A DNA stretch of 64,000 nucleotides from Sinomonas cyclohexanicum (GTDB taxonomy: Bacteria > Actinomycetota > Actinomycetes > Actinomycetales > Micrococcaceae). How positions within the stretch are numbered: position 1 is the first letter of the stretch; each line of letters begins with the position of its first letter. A program made the position numbers and the translations under genes. The stretch lies in NCBI RefSeq assembly GCF_020886775.1, contig NZ_AP024525.1, positions 1,550,001 through 1,614,000 of the forward strand. The letters run 5' to 3'. The notes beneath the pieces were generated by a model. It was given only the letters and a program-made list of their open reading frames with translations, was not told the DNA's origin and made no database searches. This document shows positions 1-7,485 of this stretch, in pieces.

Positions 1-223
1 TGAGCCAGCCGACGTGCTGGGTGCTGAGCCACTGGTCGATCGCGAGTTCGGGACTGGTGTAGGACGTGGTCTTCGCACCGAAGCCGAGCGCGAGCACCAC
101 GACGCTCATGGCGATCGGCACCACGACCCAGTGCTTGAGCGTGGGCAGGTGCGTGAGCCGGCTGCGGGCTGGGCGGCCCGCGAGGGTGCCCGGGCCGGGC
201 GCGGCGTAGTCCGAGGTCGTCAT
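1..223 (-). CDS. PAP2-family phosphatase, N-terminal part (runs off the window edge)
   Basis: The first 74 codons of a minus-strand gene are visible, starting at the ATG at 223. The N-terminus is a short polar stretch followed by one hydrophobic helix (about residues 34-48, VVPIAMSVVVLALGFG). Then comes a segment reading ELAIDQWLSTQHVGWL, which resembles the region ahead of the first phosphatase motif in actinobacterial membrane PAP2 (type 2 phosphatidic acid phosphatase) proteins. Those enzymes dephosphorylate lipid phosphates at the outer membrane face. The catalytic motifs lie outside the window, so the family call rests on the N-terminal pattern only. Confidence 0.55.
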   Translation of the reverse strand, partial: MTTSDYAAPGPGTLAGRPARSRLTHLPTLKHWVVVPIAMSVVVLALGFGAKTTSYTSPELAIDQWLSTQHVGWL

Positions 224-310
224 GACCCCATGATCACGCCGGGGGTCTAAGACTGTTCTAAGAACCGCCGCAGGCGCGGTAGCTGGCCTCCGAGCCGGGT
301 GTCCGTTCGG

Positions 311-399
311 CGGAACGAACGTGCCGGTTGAATCCCCGCGCCGTGGCTTGACTCACACGCGCGGCCCGCCCAAGCTGGGAAGCGGAACGAACGTTCCGG
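311..399. promoter_or_regulatory. Two candidate HipB operators upstream of hipBA
   Basis: Two near-identical 17-bp elements, 72 bp apart, lie between the PAP2 gene and hipB. The copy at 383-399 reads CGGAACGAACGTTCCGG, a perfect inverted repeat CGGAAC-N4-GTTCCG. The copy at 311-327 differs at one base (GTGCCGG at its end). HipB proteins autorepress by binding several spaced palindromes ahead of hipBA, so a role as operators is a natural inference. Confidence 0.5.
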
Positions 400-433
400 A
401 AGCTGTGACGGTGCAGGCCGGAGGTGAGCACGG

Positions 434-664
434 GTGGATCGGCTGAGCCGGGCGGTCGCGGACGAGGTGAGGGCCCGGCGTCGTGCGCTCGGGCTGACCC
501 AGCAGGACCTCGCCGAGCTCGCCGGCGTGAGCGAGCGGTTCATCCGGTTCGTCGAGCAGGCCAAGCCGAGCGTCCAGCTCGACACGCTCGAGGCGGTCCT
601 GGGCGCCCTCGGCCTCGAGCTCCGTGTGGTCCCGCGCGGTGCGCAGCAGGCGGCCCCGCGGTGA
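434..664 (+). CDS. hipB: HipB-type antitoxin, XRE-family helix-turn-helix protein
   Basis: A 76-residue protein from a GTG start. It contains a single XRE-type helix-turn-helix: the stretch LGLTQQDLAELAGVSERFIRFVEQ (about residues 19-42) has the expected spacing of the two helices and the turn glycine. Almost nothing else is present, which is typical of HipB. The stop codon overlaps the GTG start of hipA by the GTGA arrangement, so the two are translationally coupled. HipB is expected to bind and neutralise HipA and to repress the operon as a dimer. Two palindromes upstream are candidate targets. Confidence 0.85.
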   Translation: MDRLSRAVADEVRARRRALGLTQQDLAELAGVSERFIRFVEQAKPSVQLDTLEAVLGALGLELRVVPRGAQQAAPR

Positions 665-1929
665 CCCGACACCGGATCGCCGACGTCTACAAGGCGGGCG
701 TCCTCGCCGCGCGCCTCGAGCGGACCGAGGGCGGGACCCGGTTCTCCTACCTGCCCGCATACCTCGCCGAGCGTGGCGAGCCCGTGGCGAGCACTCTGCC
801 GCTCACGCCCCGGCCGGTCGTGACCGGCGCGGGCGCCGTCCCGCCGTTCTTCACCGGCCTCCTGCCCGAGGGACGCCGCCTTGCCTCGCTGCGCCGCGCC
901 GTCAAGACGAGCGCCGACGATGAGCTGGGCCTCCTCATGGCCGCCGGCTCCGACCCGGTCGGCGACGTCCAGATCGTCCCCCACGGCGAACCGCTCCCGG
1001 GAAGCACTCCCGACAGTGCTGCCGGACGCGACGGAAGCCCCGCAGCCCGTGGCGACCAGCACGCCGTCGTCCTCGACGCCCGCCGCACCCCCGACTTCGC
1101 CGCGCTCCTCGACGACCCCAGCCTCGTGGACCCCAAGGCGCTCGCGGGCGTGCAGGACAAGGTGAGCGCGGGGATGATCTCGGTGCCCGCCGCGCAGTCG
1201 GGGCGGCGGTACATCCTCAAGCTCAACGCGCCCGAGTTTCCGCACGTGGTCGAGAACGAGCACCTCATGTACCGCTACGCGGCCAAGCTGCGCATCCCGG
1301 TGAGCCCGGTCAAGCTCGTCCGCGACGTGGCGGGGCGCGCCGGGCTGCTCGTCGAGCGGTTCGACAGGCCGCCCGCGCGGGACGGATCGGCAGAGGGAAC
1401 CCGGCGCCTCGCGGTCGAGGACGGCTCTCAGCTTCTGGGGCTCTACCCGGCGGACAAGTACAACGTCAGCTACGAGGAGCTGTGCCGCGCGGTGGCCGCC
1501 CACTGTGCTGCGCCGCTGCCGGCCCTGCGCAGCCTGGCCCTCCAGGGGGCCTTCGCGTGGCTCACCGGCAACGGCGACCTGCACGCCAAGAACGTTTCCG
1601 TGGTGCAGGGGCTTGCGGTGCCGGGGGAGTGGGCCATCGCACCGGTCTACGACATCCCGTCCACGGTCCCGTACGGGGACAAGTCCCTCGCGCTGCCGAT
1701 GGGCGGCAAGCGCACCGGCATCTCCCGGCGCCACTTCCTCGCGTGGGCCGAGGACCTCGGGCTGCCCGGGCGGGCTGCGGAGGGGGTGCTCGCCGCGGCG
1801 CTGCGGGCCGCGGGGCCGCTGCTTGCGGACCTCATGGCGGACGACGGCGGCCCCTCGCCGTTCGCTTCCACCGTCACCCGGGCGTGGGTCAAGGAGTTGC
1901 GCCACCGGCGACGCCTCCTCGACGGGTAA
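661..1929 (+). CDS. hipA: HipA-type serine/threonine kinase toxin
   Basis: A 422-residue HipA-family kinase. The start is GTG at 661, overlapping the hipB stop; the same frame is open further upstream, but that part is a shadow of hipB. Visible family features are the HipA N-terminal domain (about residues 1-110), the glycine-rich loop near residue 161 (AGVQDKVS), the catalytic loop GNGDLHAKN near residues 303-311, and the metal-binding YDIPST near residue 330. Characterised HipA kinases phosphorylate aminoacyl-tRNA synthetases (GltX in E. coli) and induce growth arrest. The target here cannot be read from sequence. All key residues look intact, so the toxin is probably functional. Confidence 0.9.
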   Translation: MTRHRIADVYKAGVLAARLERTEGGTRFSYLPAYLAERGEPVASTLPLTPRPVVTGAGAVPPFFTGLLPEGRRLASLRRAVKTSADDELGLLMAAGSDPVGDVQIVPHGEPLPGSTPDSAAGRDGSPAARGDQHAVVLDARRTPDFAALLDDPSLVDPKALAGVQDKVSAGMISVPAAQSGRRYILKLNAPEFPHVVENEHLMYRYAAKLRIPVSPVKLVRDVAGRAGLLVERFDRPPARDGSAEGTRRLAVEDGSQLLGLYPADKYNVSYEELCRAVAAHCAAPLPALRSLALQGAFAWLTGNGDLHAKNVSVVQGLAVPGEWAIAPVYDIPSTVPYGDKSLALPMGGKRTGISRRHFLAWAEDLGLPGRAAEGVLAAALRAAGPLLADLMADDGGPSPFASTVTRAWVKELRHRRRLLDG

Positions 1930-1963
1930 GGGCGGGCGGGTCACAAAGGGCGGGCGGGTCACA
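1928..1963 (+). repeat. Exact 18-bp tandem duplication at the hipA stop codon
   Basis: The unit AAGGGCGGGCGGGTCACA occurs twice head to tail with no mismatch (1928-1945 and 1946-1963), beginning inside the hipA TAA stop. A shorter related GGTCACA follows at about 1967. No function is evident; it looks like recent slippage. Confidence 0.9.
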
Positions 1964-2017
1964 GTCGGTCACACTCTTGGCCCCAGAGTCGCGGCCACCC
2001 GTAAACTCGCTGCAAAG

Positions 2018-2123
2018 GTCATGAGTGCCAGCGCCAAACCCCGGTTCGCTGGCCGGCAACCCTCCGCCGCGGTGGGGTGCCCCGGGTGAAGACCTGGGCC
2101 GGCGAGAGCCGCCGGTCAAGCGC
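2018..2123 (+). ncRNA. SAM-IV riboswitch
   Basis: The stretch begins GGTCATGAGTGCCAGCG and continues through GCTGGCCGGCAACCCTCC, GCGGTGGGGTGCCCCGGGTG and a closing GACC. This matches the SAM-IV S-adenosylmethionine riboswitch of Actinobacteria as I recall it. Pairing of the opening GGTC with the later GACC, and of CCCCGG with CCGGG, is visible. It lies directly ahead of metY with a Shine-Dalgarno sequence about 10 bases beyond. SAM binding should lower expression of metY and metX. Confidence 0.9.
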
Positions 2124-2141
2124 AGCGCAAAGGAGCTTGCT

Positions 2142-3503
2142 ATGTCCAGCAACCCCCAGTGGTCCTTCGAGACCCGCCAGATCCACGTCGGCCAGACCCC
2201 GGACTCCGAGACGGGCGCACGGGCCCTGCCGATCTACCAGACCACCTCGTTCGTGTTCCCGAGCGCCGAGAGCGCCGCGGCCCGGTTCGCCCTCGCGGAG
2301 CTCGCGCCGATCTACACCCGGATCGGCAACCCCACCCAGGACGCGGTCGAGCAGCGCATTGCGAGCCTCGAGGGCGGGGTCGCGGCGCTCCTGCTCTCCT
2401 CCGGCCAGGCCGCCACGACGTACTCGATCATCAACGTTGCCGAGTCGGGCGACCACGTCGTCGCCTCGGCGGCCCTGTACGGCGGCACCTACAACCTGCT
2501 CAAGCACACGCTGAAGAAGTTCGGCATCGACGTCACGTTCGTCCAGGACCCGGACAGCCTGGCGGAATGGAAAGCTGCCGTCCGGCCCACCACGAAGGCC
2601 TTCTTCGCCGAGTCGATCTCCAACCCGCGCCAGAACGTCCTGGACATCGAGGCCGTCGCCGGGGCCGCCCACGAGGCCGGCGTGCCGCTCATCATCGACA
2701 ACACAGTCGCGACTCCGTACCTCGTGAACCCGCTCGCGCACGGCGCCGACGTCGTCGTGCACTCCGCGACGAAGTACCTCGGCGGGCACGGCTCCGCGAT
2801 CGCCGGCGTGATCGTCGACGGCGGAACGTTCGACTACGCCCAGGACCCGGAGCGCTTCCCCGGCTTCAACACGCCGGACGAGAGCTACAACGGCCTCGTC
2901 TTCGCCCGCGACCTGGGCGTCAACGGCGCCCTCGGCGCGAACCTCGCGTATATCCTCAAGGCCCGCGTCCAGCTCCTGCGCGACCTCGGCTCCGCGGTCT
3001 CCCCATTCAACGCGTTCCTCATCGCCCAAGGTGTCGAGACGCTCTCGCTCCGCGTCGAGCGGCACGTCGAGAACGCCCAGAAGGTCGCCTCGTGGCTCGA
3101 GGCGCGGCCCGACGTCGAGTCGGTCGCCTACGCGGGCCTGCCGTCGAGCCCGTGGTACGAGCTCGGCAAGAAGTACGCGCCGAAGGGCACCGGGGCGATC
3201 GTCTCGTTCGAGCTCGGCTCTGTGGAGGCCGGCAAGGCGTTCGTCGACGCACTCACGCTCCACTCGCACGTGGCCAACATCGGCGACGTCCGCTCGCTCG
3301 TCATCCACCCCGCCTCGACCACGCACGCCCAGCTCAGCCCCGAGCAGCAGCGCGCCGCGGGCGTCACGCCCGGGCTCGTGCGCCTCGCCGTCGGAATCGA
3401 GAACATCGACGACATCCTCGCGGACCTCGAGGCGGGCTTCGCCGCCGCCGCGGGCCAGGGCTCCTCTGCGCCGGCGGAGGCCGTCGCGGAGCCCGTCGCG
3501 TGA
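2142..3503 (+). CDS. metY: O-acetylhomoserine aminocarboxypropyltransferase (sulfhydrylase)
   Basis: A 453-residue PLP enzyme of the Cys/Met metabolism family. It makes homocysteine directly from O-acetylhomoserine and sulfide. The PLP lysine is K211 in the motif HSATKYLGGHG. The N-terminus reads FETRQIHVGQ and then PIYQTTSFVF, as in other MetY proteins. The ATG at 2142 is chosen because it has a good ribosome site (AAAGGAGC) and because the upstream in-frame sequence belongs to the riboswitch. The next gene, metX, makes its substrate, and the two overlap by four bases. Control is expected through the SAM-IV riboswitch in the leader. Confidence 0.95.
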   Translation: MSSNPQWSFETRQIHVGQTPDSETGARALPIYQTTSFVFPSAESAAARFALAELAPIYTRIGNPTQDAVEQRIASLEGGVAALLLSSGQAATTYSIINVAESGDHVVASAALYGGTYNLLKHTLKKFGIDVTFVQDPDSLAEWKAAVRPTTKAFFAESISNPRQNVLDIEAVAGAAHEAGVPLIIDNTVATPYLVNPLAHGADVVVHSATKYLGGHGSAIAGVIVDGGTFDYAQDPERFPGFNTPDESYNGLVFARDLGVNGALGANLAYILKARVQLLRDLGSAVSPFNAFLIAQGVETLSLRVERHVENAQKVASWLEARPDVESVAYAGLPSSPWYELGKKYAPKGTGAIVSFELGSVEAGKAFVDALTLHSHVANIGDVRSLVIHPASTTHAQLSPEQQRAAGVTPGLVRLAVGIENIDDILADLEAGFAAAAGQGSSAPAEAVAEPVA

Positions 3504-4708
3504 CGATCGTGGACAGCTCGGCCGTCGAGGACCCCGCCACGCAGGAGGGCCAACCGGTGGGCGCGCGCGACAGCGCGGTGGGGCAGGGAAGCGTAACCAG
3601 ACAGCGAAGCGCAACCCAACAGGACGGCGTCGTGCGCACCACCGGAGTGGGCGCCCTCCAGCTCGAGGCTGGCGGGGCGCTCCCCGAGGTCGAGCTCGCC
3701 TACGAGACGTGGGGGACGCTGGACGCGGATGCCTCCAACGCCGTGCTCATCCAGCACGCCCTCACCGGCGACACCCATGTTGCCCGCGGCGCCGGGGACG
3801 AGCCTGGCTGGTGGGACGCGCTCGTGGGTCCCGGCAAGCCCGTGGATACAGACAAGTACTTTGTGGTCGCCGCGAACATGCTCGGCGGCTGCTATGGCTC
3901 GACCGGTCCCAGCAGCCTCGACCCCGGGGGCGCCCCGTGGGGCTCCCGCTTCCCCTTCGTCACGATCCGCGACTCCGTCCGTGCCGAGGCGCGGCTGGCC
4001 GACCGCCTCGGCATCCGGCGCTGGCACGCAGTGCTCGGCGGGTCGATGGGCGGTGCGCGGGCCCTCGAATGGGCCGCGACCTATCCCGACCGGGTGCGGC
4101 ACTGTGTCGTGGTGGCCATCGGCGGCTACTCGACGGCCGAGCAGATCGCGCTCGCCCAAGCGCAGGTGCTGGCCATCCGACAGGACCCCCACTACAACGG
4201 CGGCGACTACTACGGCGGGCCGATGCCCACCGCAGGCCTGGGGCTCGCGCGGCGGATCGCCCACATCACCTACCGTTCTGAACCGGAGTTCAACTTCCGG
4301 TTCGGCCGGCGGGGGCAGGGCGCCGAGAACCCGATCGAGGCGCCGCACGATGCCGCCGAGCGGGGCCGCTACCAGGTGGAGAGCTACCTCGACCACCAGG
4401 CCGAGAAGCTCGTGAACAGGTTCGACGCGAACAGCTACATCACGATCACCGAGGCGCTCATGAGCCACGACGTTGGCCGCGGGCGCGGCGGGATGCAGCG
4501 CGCGCTGGCCGTCACCAAGGCCGAGTTCTTCCTCGCCTCGGTCAATTCGGACCGCCTCTACTTCCCGGAGCAGAGCGACGAGCTCGCGCGCGCCCTGCCC
4601 GGTGAGGTGCCCGTGCACTCGATCGACGCGAAGATCGGCCACGACGGGTTCCTCACCGAGATCGGCCAGCTCGGTGGCGAGCTGCGCCGGAGGGTGTTCA
4701 CGCTCTAG
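3500..4708 (+). CDS. metX: Homoserine O-acetyltransferase
   Basis: A 402-residue alpha/beta-hydrolase-fold acyltransferase that acetylates homoserine with acetyl-CoA, the first committed step of methionine synthesis. Visible are HALTGDTHV, the nucleophile S182 in GGSMGG, NSDRLYFP around the catalytic Asp, and IGHDGFL with the catalytic His near the C-terminus. The start is GTG at 3500, overlapping the metY stop (GTGA). The first 45 or so residues are poorly ordered and longer than usual, so an internal GTG near 3632 is a possible alternative start. It is co-transcribed with metY under the same riboswitch. Confidence 0.93.
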   Translation: MTIVDSSAVEDPATQEGQPVGARDSAVGQGSVTRQRSATQQDGVVRTTGVGALQLEAGGALPEVELAYETWGTLDADASNAVLIQHALTGDTHVARGAGDEPGWWDALVGPGKPVDTDKYFVVAANMLGGCYGSTGPSSLDPGGAPWGSRFPFVTIRDSVRAEARLADRLGIRRWHAVLGGSMGGARALEWAATYPDRVRHCVVVAIGGYSTAEQIALAQAQVLAIRQDPHYNGGDYYGGPMPTAGLGLARRIAHITYRSEPEFNFRFGRRGQGAENPIEAPHDAAERGRYQVESYLDHQAEKLVNRFDANSYITITEALMSHDVGRGRGGMQRALAVTKAEFFLASVNSDRLYFPEQSDELARALPGEVPVHSIDAKIGHDGFLTEIGQLGGELRRRVFTL

Positions 4709-4792
4709 CCAAGCGCGCGGCAACCGGCACGCGGCAATCGGTTCAGGGCACAGGAACCCCACAGGATCCTCTCGGCGAAGCCTCACCACTTT

Positions 4793-4807
4793 CCTCCATG
4801 ATGGAAG
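4793..4807. promoter_or_regulatory. Shared 15-mer upstream element, copy 1
   Basis: The sequence CCTCCATGATGGAAG lies 37 bases before the first gene of the redox cluster. A copy with 14 of 15 bases identical (CCTCCATGCTGGAAG) lies ahead of the second half of the cluster at 5836-5850. The core TCCAT-N-ATGGA is an inverted repeat in this copy. It may be a regulator site, or simply the conserved leader of a duplicated gene. Confidence 0.4.
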
Positions 4808-4843
4808 AGGAAATGGCATCACGGTCTGACAAGGAGGGTTCCG

Positions 4844-5161
4844 ATGGGCGAGAGCATCCGGGAGATCGGACGACGCCGCGCGCGTCTCACCGCCGCTACT
4901 ATCGGCGCCGGCGGCCTTGTCGCGGCGGGCGCCGTCGCTGCCGCGGTCTACGCGCCGGCGGCCGCCCAGAACGTCTCGGACACGAACAGCACGCAGGGAA
5001 CCAGTGGTTCCGACGATTCGGGCTACGGGCCCACCTCGGGGTACCAGGGCAGCCAGCGCTACCGTGGAAACCAGTACCAGGGAAACCAGTACCAAGGCGG
5101 CCAGCAGGGTCTGGGCCCGTCGCAGGGCGGCGGCGCGATGGGCCGCTCCTCCGGATCCTGA
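4844..5161 (+). CDS. Small membrane-anchored or secreted Gln/Gly-rich protein, unknown function
   Basis: A 105-residue protein with a strong ribosome site (AAGGAGG) ahead of ATG 4844. Residues 1-13 are basic (REIGRRRAR), followed by an Ala/Gly/Val-rich hydrophobic helix (about 16-41) and APAAAQ, which could be a signal-peptidase site. The rest is low complexity, with GNQYQGNQYQGG repeats. It sits ahead of the haem membrane protein at 5234 and is likely exported with it. I do not recognise a family. It lacks the S/T-G-A-T motif that would mark a flavinylated FMN-binding domain. A possible degenerate paralogue lies at 5841-5968. Confidence 0.65.
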   Translation: MGESIREIGRRRARLTAATIGAGGLVAAGAVAAAVYAPAAAQNVSDTNSTQGTSGSDDSGYGPTSGYQGSQRYRGNQYQGNQYQGGQQGLGPSQGGGAMGRSSGS

Positions 5162-5233
5162 CGTGACGGGTCCCAGCGTGGCCGATTCTGGCACGGCGGC
5201 CCGGGACCTGCGCGATTCGGCGGCGAGACCACG

Positions 5234-5788
5234 ATGAACGAGATCATGTGGGCCATCGGACGGGCAGGCGGCATCGTGTCGCTCGGGCTGTTCACCGCGG
5301 TCCTCGTCTTGGGGATCGTGAGCCGCTCGGGGCGCACCCTCATGGGCCTTCCGCGGTTCTCCGTCGCGCTCGTGCACCGCAGTACGGCCCTCACGGCGGT
5401 CGTCTTCCTCATGCTGCACGTCGGCACGCTCATGCTGGACCCGCACGCCAAGCTCGCGCTGCAGGACGCCGTGGTGCCGTTCGTGGCCGGATGGAACCCC
5501 TTCTGGGTGGGCCTGGGCACGATCGCGTTCGATCTCGTGATCGCCCTCACCGTGACCGCGCTGCTGAGGCAGCGGATCGGCCAGAGGACCTTCCGCGTGA
5601 TCCACTGGGCCGCCTACGCCATGTGGCCGATCGGGTTCGCGCACGCCCTCGGTTCGGGGACCAACGCGGGCGACCTCCTCTTTCAGGCGTACGCGTGGGC
5701 ATGCGCTGGAGCGGCCGTGAGCGCCGTCCTGTGGCGCCTGAGCGCCGGATTCGCCGAGACCTCGCGTGCCCGGCTGGGCAGGGTCTGA
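5234..5788 (+). CDS. Ferric-reductase-like transmembrane haem protein, copy 1
   Basis: A 184-residue integral membrane protein with about five helices. Four histidines form two pairs with the spacing of ferric-reductase-type domains: H48 and H62 (H-X13-H) and H124 and H137 (H-X12-H). These are likely axial ligands of two b haems that pass electrons across the membrane. There is no FAD or NAD domain, so the electron donor must be a separate protein. It is nearly identical in length and layout to the protein at 6921-7475 (both begin MNEIMWA and end ARLGRV), so the two arose by duplication. It may work with the NuoF-like protein and ferredoxin downstream. Confidence 0.8.
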   Translation: MNEIMWAIGRAGGIVSLGLFTAVLVLGIVSRSGRTLMGLPRFSVALVHRSTALTAVVFLMLHVGTLMLDPHAKLALQDAVVPFVAGWNPFWVGLGTIAFDLVIALTVTALLRQRIGQRTFRVIHWAAYAMWPIGFAHALGSGTNAGDLLFQAYAWACAGAAVSAVLWRLSAGFAETSRARLGRV

Positions 5789-5835
5789 GTGCATAGCCGG
5801 CCCACAGTTGCCTCCCGCCTGACGCACAACCCGTC

Positions 5836-5850
5836 CCTCCATGCTGGAAG
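5836..5850. promoter_or_regulatory. Shared 15-mer upstream element, copy 2
   Basis: CCTCCATGCTGGAAG, differing at one base from the element at 4793-4807, lies ahead of the apbE half of the redox cluster and 22 bases before a strong ribosome site. Two copies at equivalent positions suggest common control of the duplicated cassettes, or shared ancestry of the leader regions. Confidence 0.4.
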
Positions 5851-5968
5851 CACAGACTTCAGGAGGAACGACATGCAGGAGCAGCAGCTCGGCCCCGGGA
5901 ACGCAGCCCGGCCCCCAGTCTTCCCAGCGTGTCGGTGCTGCGGCCCAGTCCTCGGGGTCCTGACATGA
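5841..5968 (+). pseudogene. Probable degenerate remnant of the small Gln/Gly-rich gene; or a 31-codon leader ORF coupled to apbE
   Basis: A strong ribosome site (AGGAGGAAC) precedes ATG 5873, which opens a 31-codon frame whose TGA overlaps the apbE start as ATGA. A second frame, from ATG 5841 to the TGA at 5961-5963, ends in AAAQSSGS, much like the GRSSGS ending of the 105-residue protein at 4844. The DNA around both stops is also similar. The simplest reading is an internally deleted, frameshifted paralogue whose start and end survive. Translational coupling to apbE may preserve the 31-codon frame. Neither reading is proven. Confidence 0.35.
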
Positions 5969-6924
5969 GCACGATGCCTTCACCGGGGAGGCCTTCGCCC
6001 GCAGCCGCCGACTTCTCCGCCTTCACGTGCGAGTGCAGGCTGGCCGTGGCGGACCCCAGCGTGCTGGGCCCGGCGCTCGCCCGCCTCACCGGCTTCCTCG
6101 ACAGAGTCGACGAGGCTGCGAGCCGCTTCCGGCCCGACTCGGAGATCAACAGGCTCCAGCGCGCCGGCGGCGGCGATCTCTCGCCGCTCCTCGCCCGGCT
6201 CCTCGCGGCCGCACTCGACGCGGCCGAGCGCAGCCATGGGGACGTCGTCCCCACCCTCGGCAGCGAGCTCTCCCGCCTTGGATTCGGCCCGGCATGCGCA
6301 CCGACGGAGGAAGTGACGCACGCGAGCCTCGAGCGGCCCCTGGTGCCGACCCTCATTCCCGCCACGAGCTGGCGGCACATCGAACTCGACGGGCGCACGC
6401 TGAGGCTCCCGCGCGGCGTCGCCCTCGACTTGGGTGCGACCGCGAAGGCCGCTGCCGCGGATATCGCCGCCCGTGACCTGCACGAGGCGTTCGACACGTC
6501 CGTCCTGGTCTCGCTCGGCGGTGACATCGCCACGGCCGGGAACGAGCGGTGGGAGGTCCTGGTCCAGGACCTCCCAGATGACCCCGCGTCACAAGTGAGC
6601 CTGACCGGCGGATGGGCGCTCGCGACGTCGAGCACCCAGAAGCGCCGCCGCGGGCTCGGCGCCGCGTCGGCCCACCATATCCTCGACCCTTGGACGTCCC
6701 TCCCCGCGCCGGCCGCGTGGCGCAGTGTCTCCGTCGCGGCCCCGGACTGCGTGAGCGCGAACATGGCGAGCACCGCCGCCGTGGTGCGCGGGCCCGGGGC
6801 CGTGGGATGGCTGCGCGGGCTGGGGTATCCCGCGCGTCTCGTGAGGGCCGATGGGGGCGTCCTCGAGCTCAATGGCTGGCCCGCAGAGCCGGAACACCAC
6901 CTCGCGGCGGGAGCGGCCCGATGA
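5965..6924 (+). CDS. apbE: FAD:protein FMN transferase (ApbE family)
   Basis: A 319-residue ApbE-family protein. These enzymes transfer FMN from FAD onto Thr or Ser of extracytosolic FMN-binding domains. Visible family signatures are DEAASRFRPDSEINRLQ near the N-terminus, LDLGATAKAAAADIAA in the middle (the conserved GxxxKG-like helix), VSLGGDIATAG, and the C-terminal AAPDCVSANMASTAAVV. No export signal is obvious. It overlaps the stop of a short upstream frame and overlaps the next gene as ATGA. No protein in the window shows a recognisable FMN acceptor motif, so its substrate is either distant or unconventional. Confidence 0.88.
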   Translation: MSTMPSPGRPSPAAADFSAFTCECRLAVADPSVLGPALARLTGFLDRVDEAASRFRPDSEINRLQRAGGGDLSPLLARLLAAALDAAERSHGDVVPTLGSELSRLGFGPACAPTEEVTHASLERPLVPTLIPATSWRHIELDGRTLRLPRGVALDLGATAKAAAADIAARDLHEAFDTSVLVSLGGDIATAGNERWEVLVQDLPDDPASQVSLTGGWALATSSTQKRRRGLGAASAHHILDPWTSLPAPAAWRSVSVAAPDCVSANMASTAAVVRGPGAVGWLRGLGYPARLVRADGGVLELNGWPAEPEHHLAAGAAR

Positions 6925-7475
6925 ACGAGATCATGTGGGCCTTCGGCCGGGCGAGCGGGGTCGTCTCGCTGGTCCTGTTCACCATGGTCCTCGTGCTGGG
7001 CATCATCAGCCGCTCCGGCCGTGAGTTCGCGGGCCTGCCGCGCTTCTCTGTGGCGCTCGTGCACCGCACCGTCTCCCTCATCGCCTGCACCTTCCTCGTG
7101 CTCCACGTCGGGACCCTCATGCTCGACTCCCACGCCCAGCTCACGCTCGCCGACGCGGTCATGCCCTTCGTCGCAGGATGGAACCCGTTCTGGGTGGGCC
7201 TCGGCACGGCGGCGCTCGATGTCGCGCTCGCGGTCATCGTTACCGGGCTCCTGCGCCGACGCATCGGCCAGCGCGCGTTCCGCGCCGTCCACTGGGCCGC
7301 CTACGCCATGTGGCCCTTGGCGTTCGCCCACGCCCTCGGATCGGGCACCAACGTCGGGGACCTGTGGTTCCAGGCGCTCGCCTGGGCCTGCGCAGGGTCC
7401 GTGGCGTGCGCCGCCGTCTGGCGCATGAGCAGCCGATTTGCTGAGACGTCCGCCGCCCGGCTCGGGCGCGTCTGA
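6921..7475 (+). CDS. Ferric-reductase-like transmembrane haem protein, copy 2
   Basis: A 184-residue paralogue of the protein at 5234-5788. All four putative haem-ligand histidines are kept at the same positions (H48, H62, H124, H137). The ATG at 6921 overlaps the apbE TGA, and the stop is 11 bases before the NuoF-like gene, so this copy is clearly in the apbE operon. It probably carries electrons across the membrane, between cytoplasmic donors (the NuoF-like protein and ferredoxin) and an extracytosolic flavin or other acceptor. The reaction it serves is inference. Confidence 0.82.
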   Translation: MNEIMWAFGRASGVVSLVLFTMVLVLGIISRSGREFAGLPRFSVALVHRTVSLIACTFLVLHVGTLMLDSHAQLTLADAVMPFVAGWNPFWVGLGTAALDVALAVIVTGLLRRRIGQRAFRAVHWAAYAMWPLAFAHALGSGTNVGDLWFQALAWACAGSVACAAVWRMSSRFAETSAARLGRV

Positions 7476-7485
7476 GGAGGAGACC

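Noticed and set aside
424-660. A longer HipA starting at ATG-like 424
   Set aside because: The first 79 codons are a shadow of hipB; the conserved HipA N-terminus begins at the GTG at 661.
2159-3499. An upstream extension of metX that would overlap all of metY
   Set aside because: The extension is Arg/Pro-rich and is only the metY gene read in another frame; family length and the GTGA overlap support the start at 3500.
3128-5983. A 951-codon open frame on the minus strand across metY, metX and the redox genes
   Set aside because: It lies antisense to several clear genes. Very GC-rich codon positions leave long antisense frames open, and its sequence is Arg/Ala/Gly/Pro-rich nonsense with no domain.
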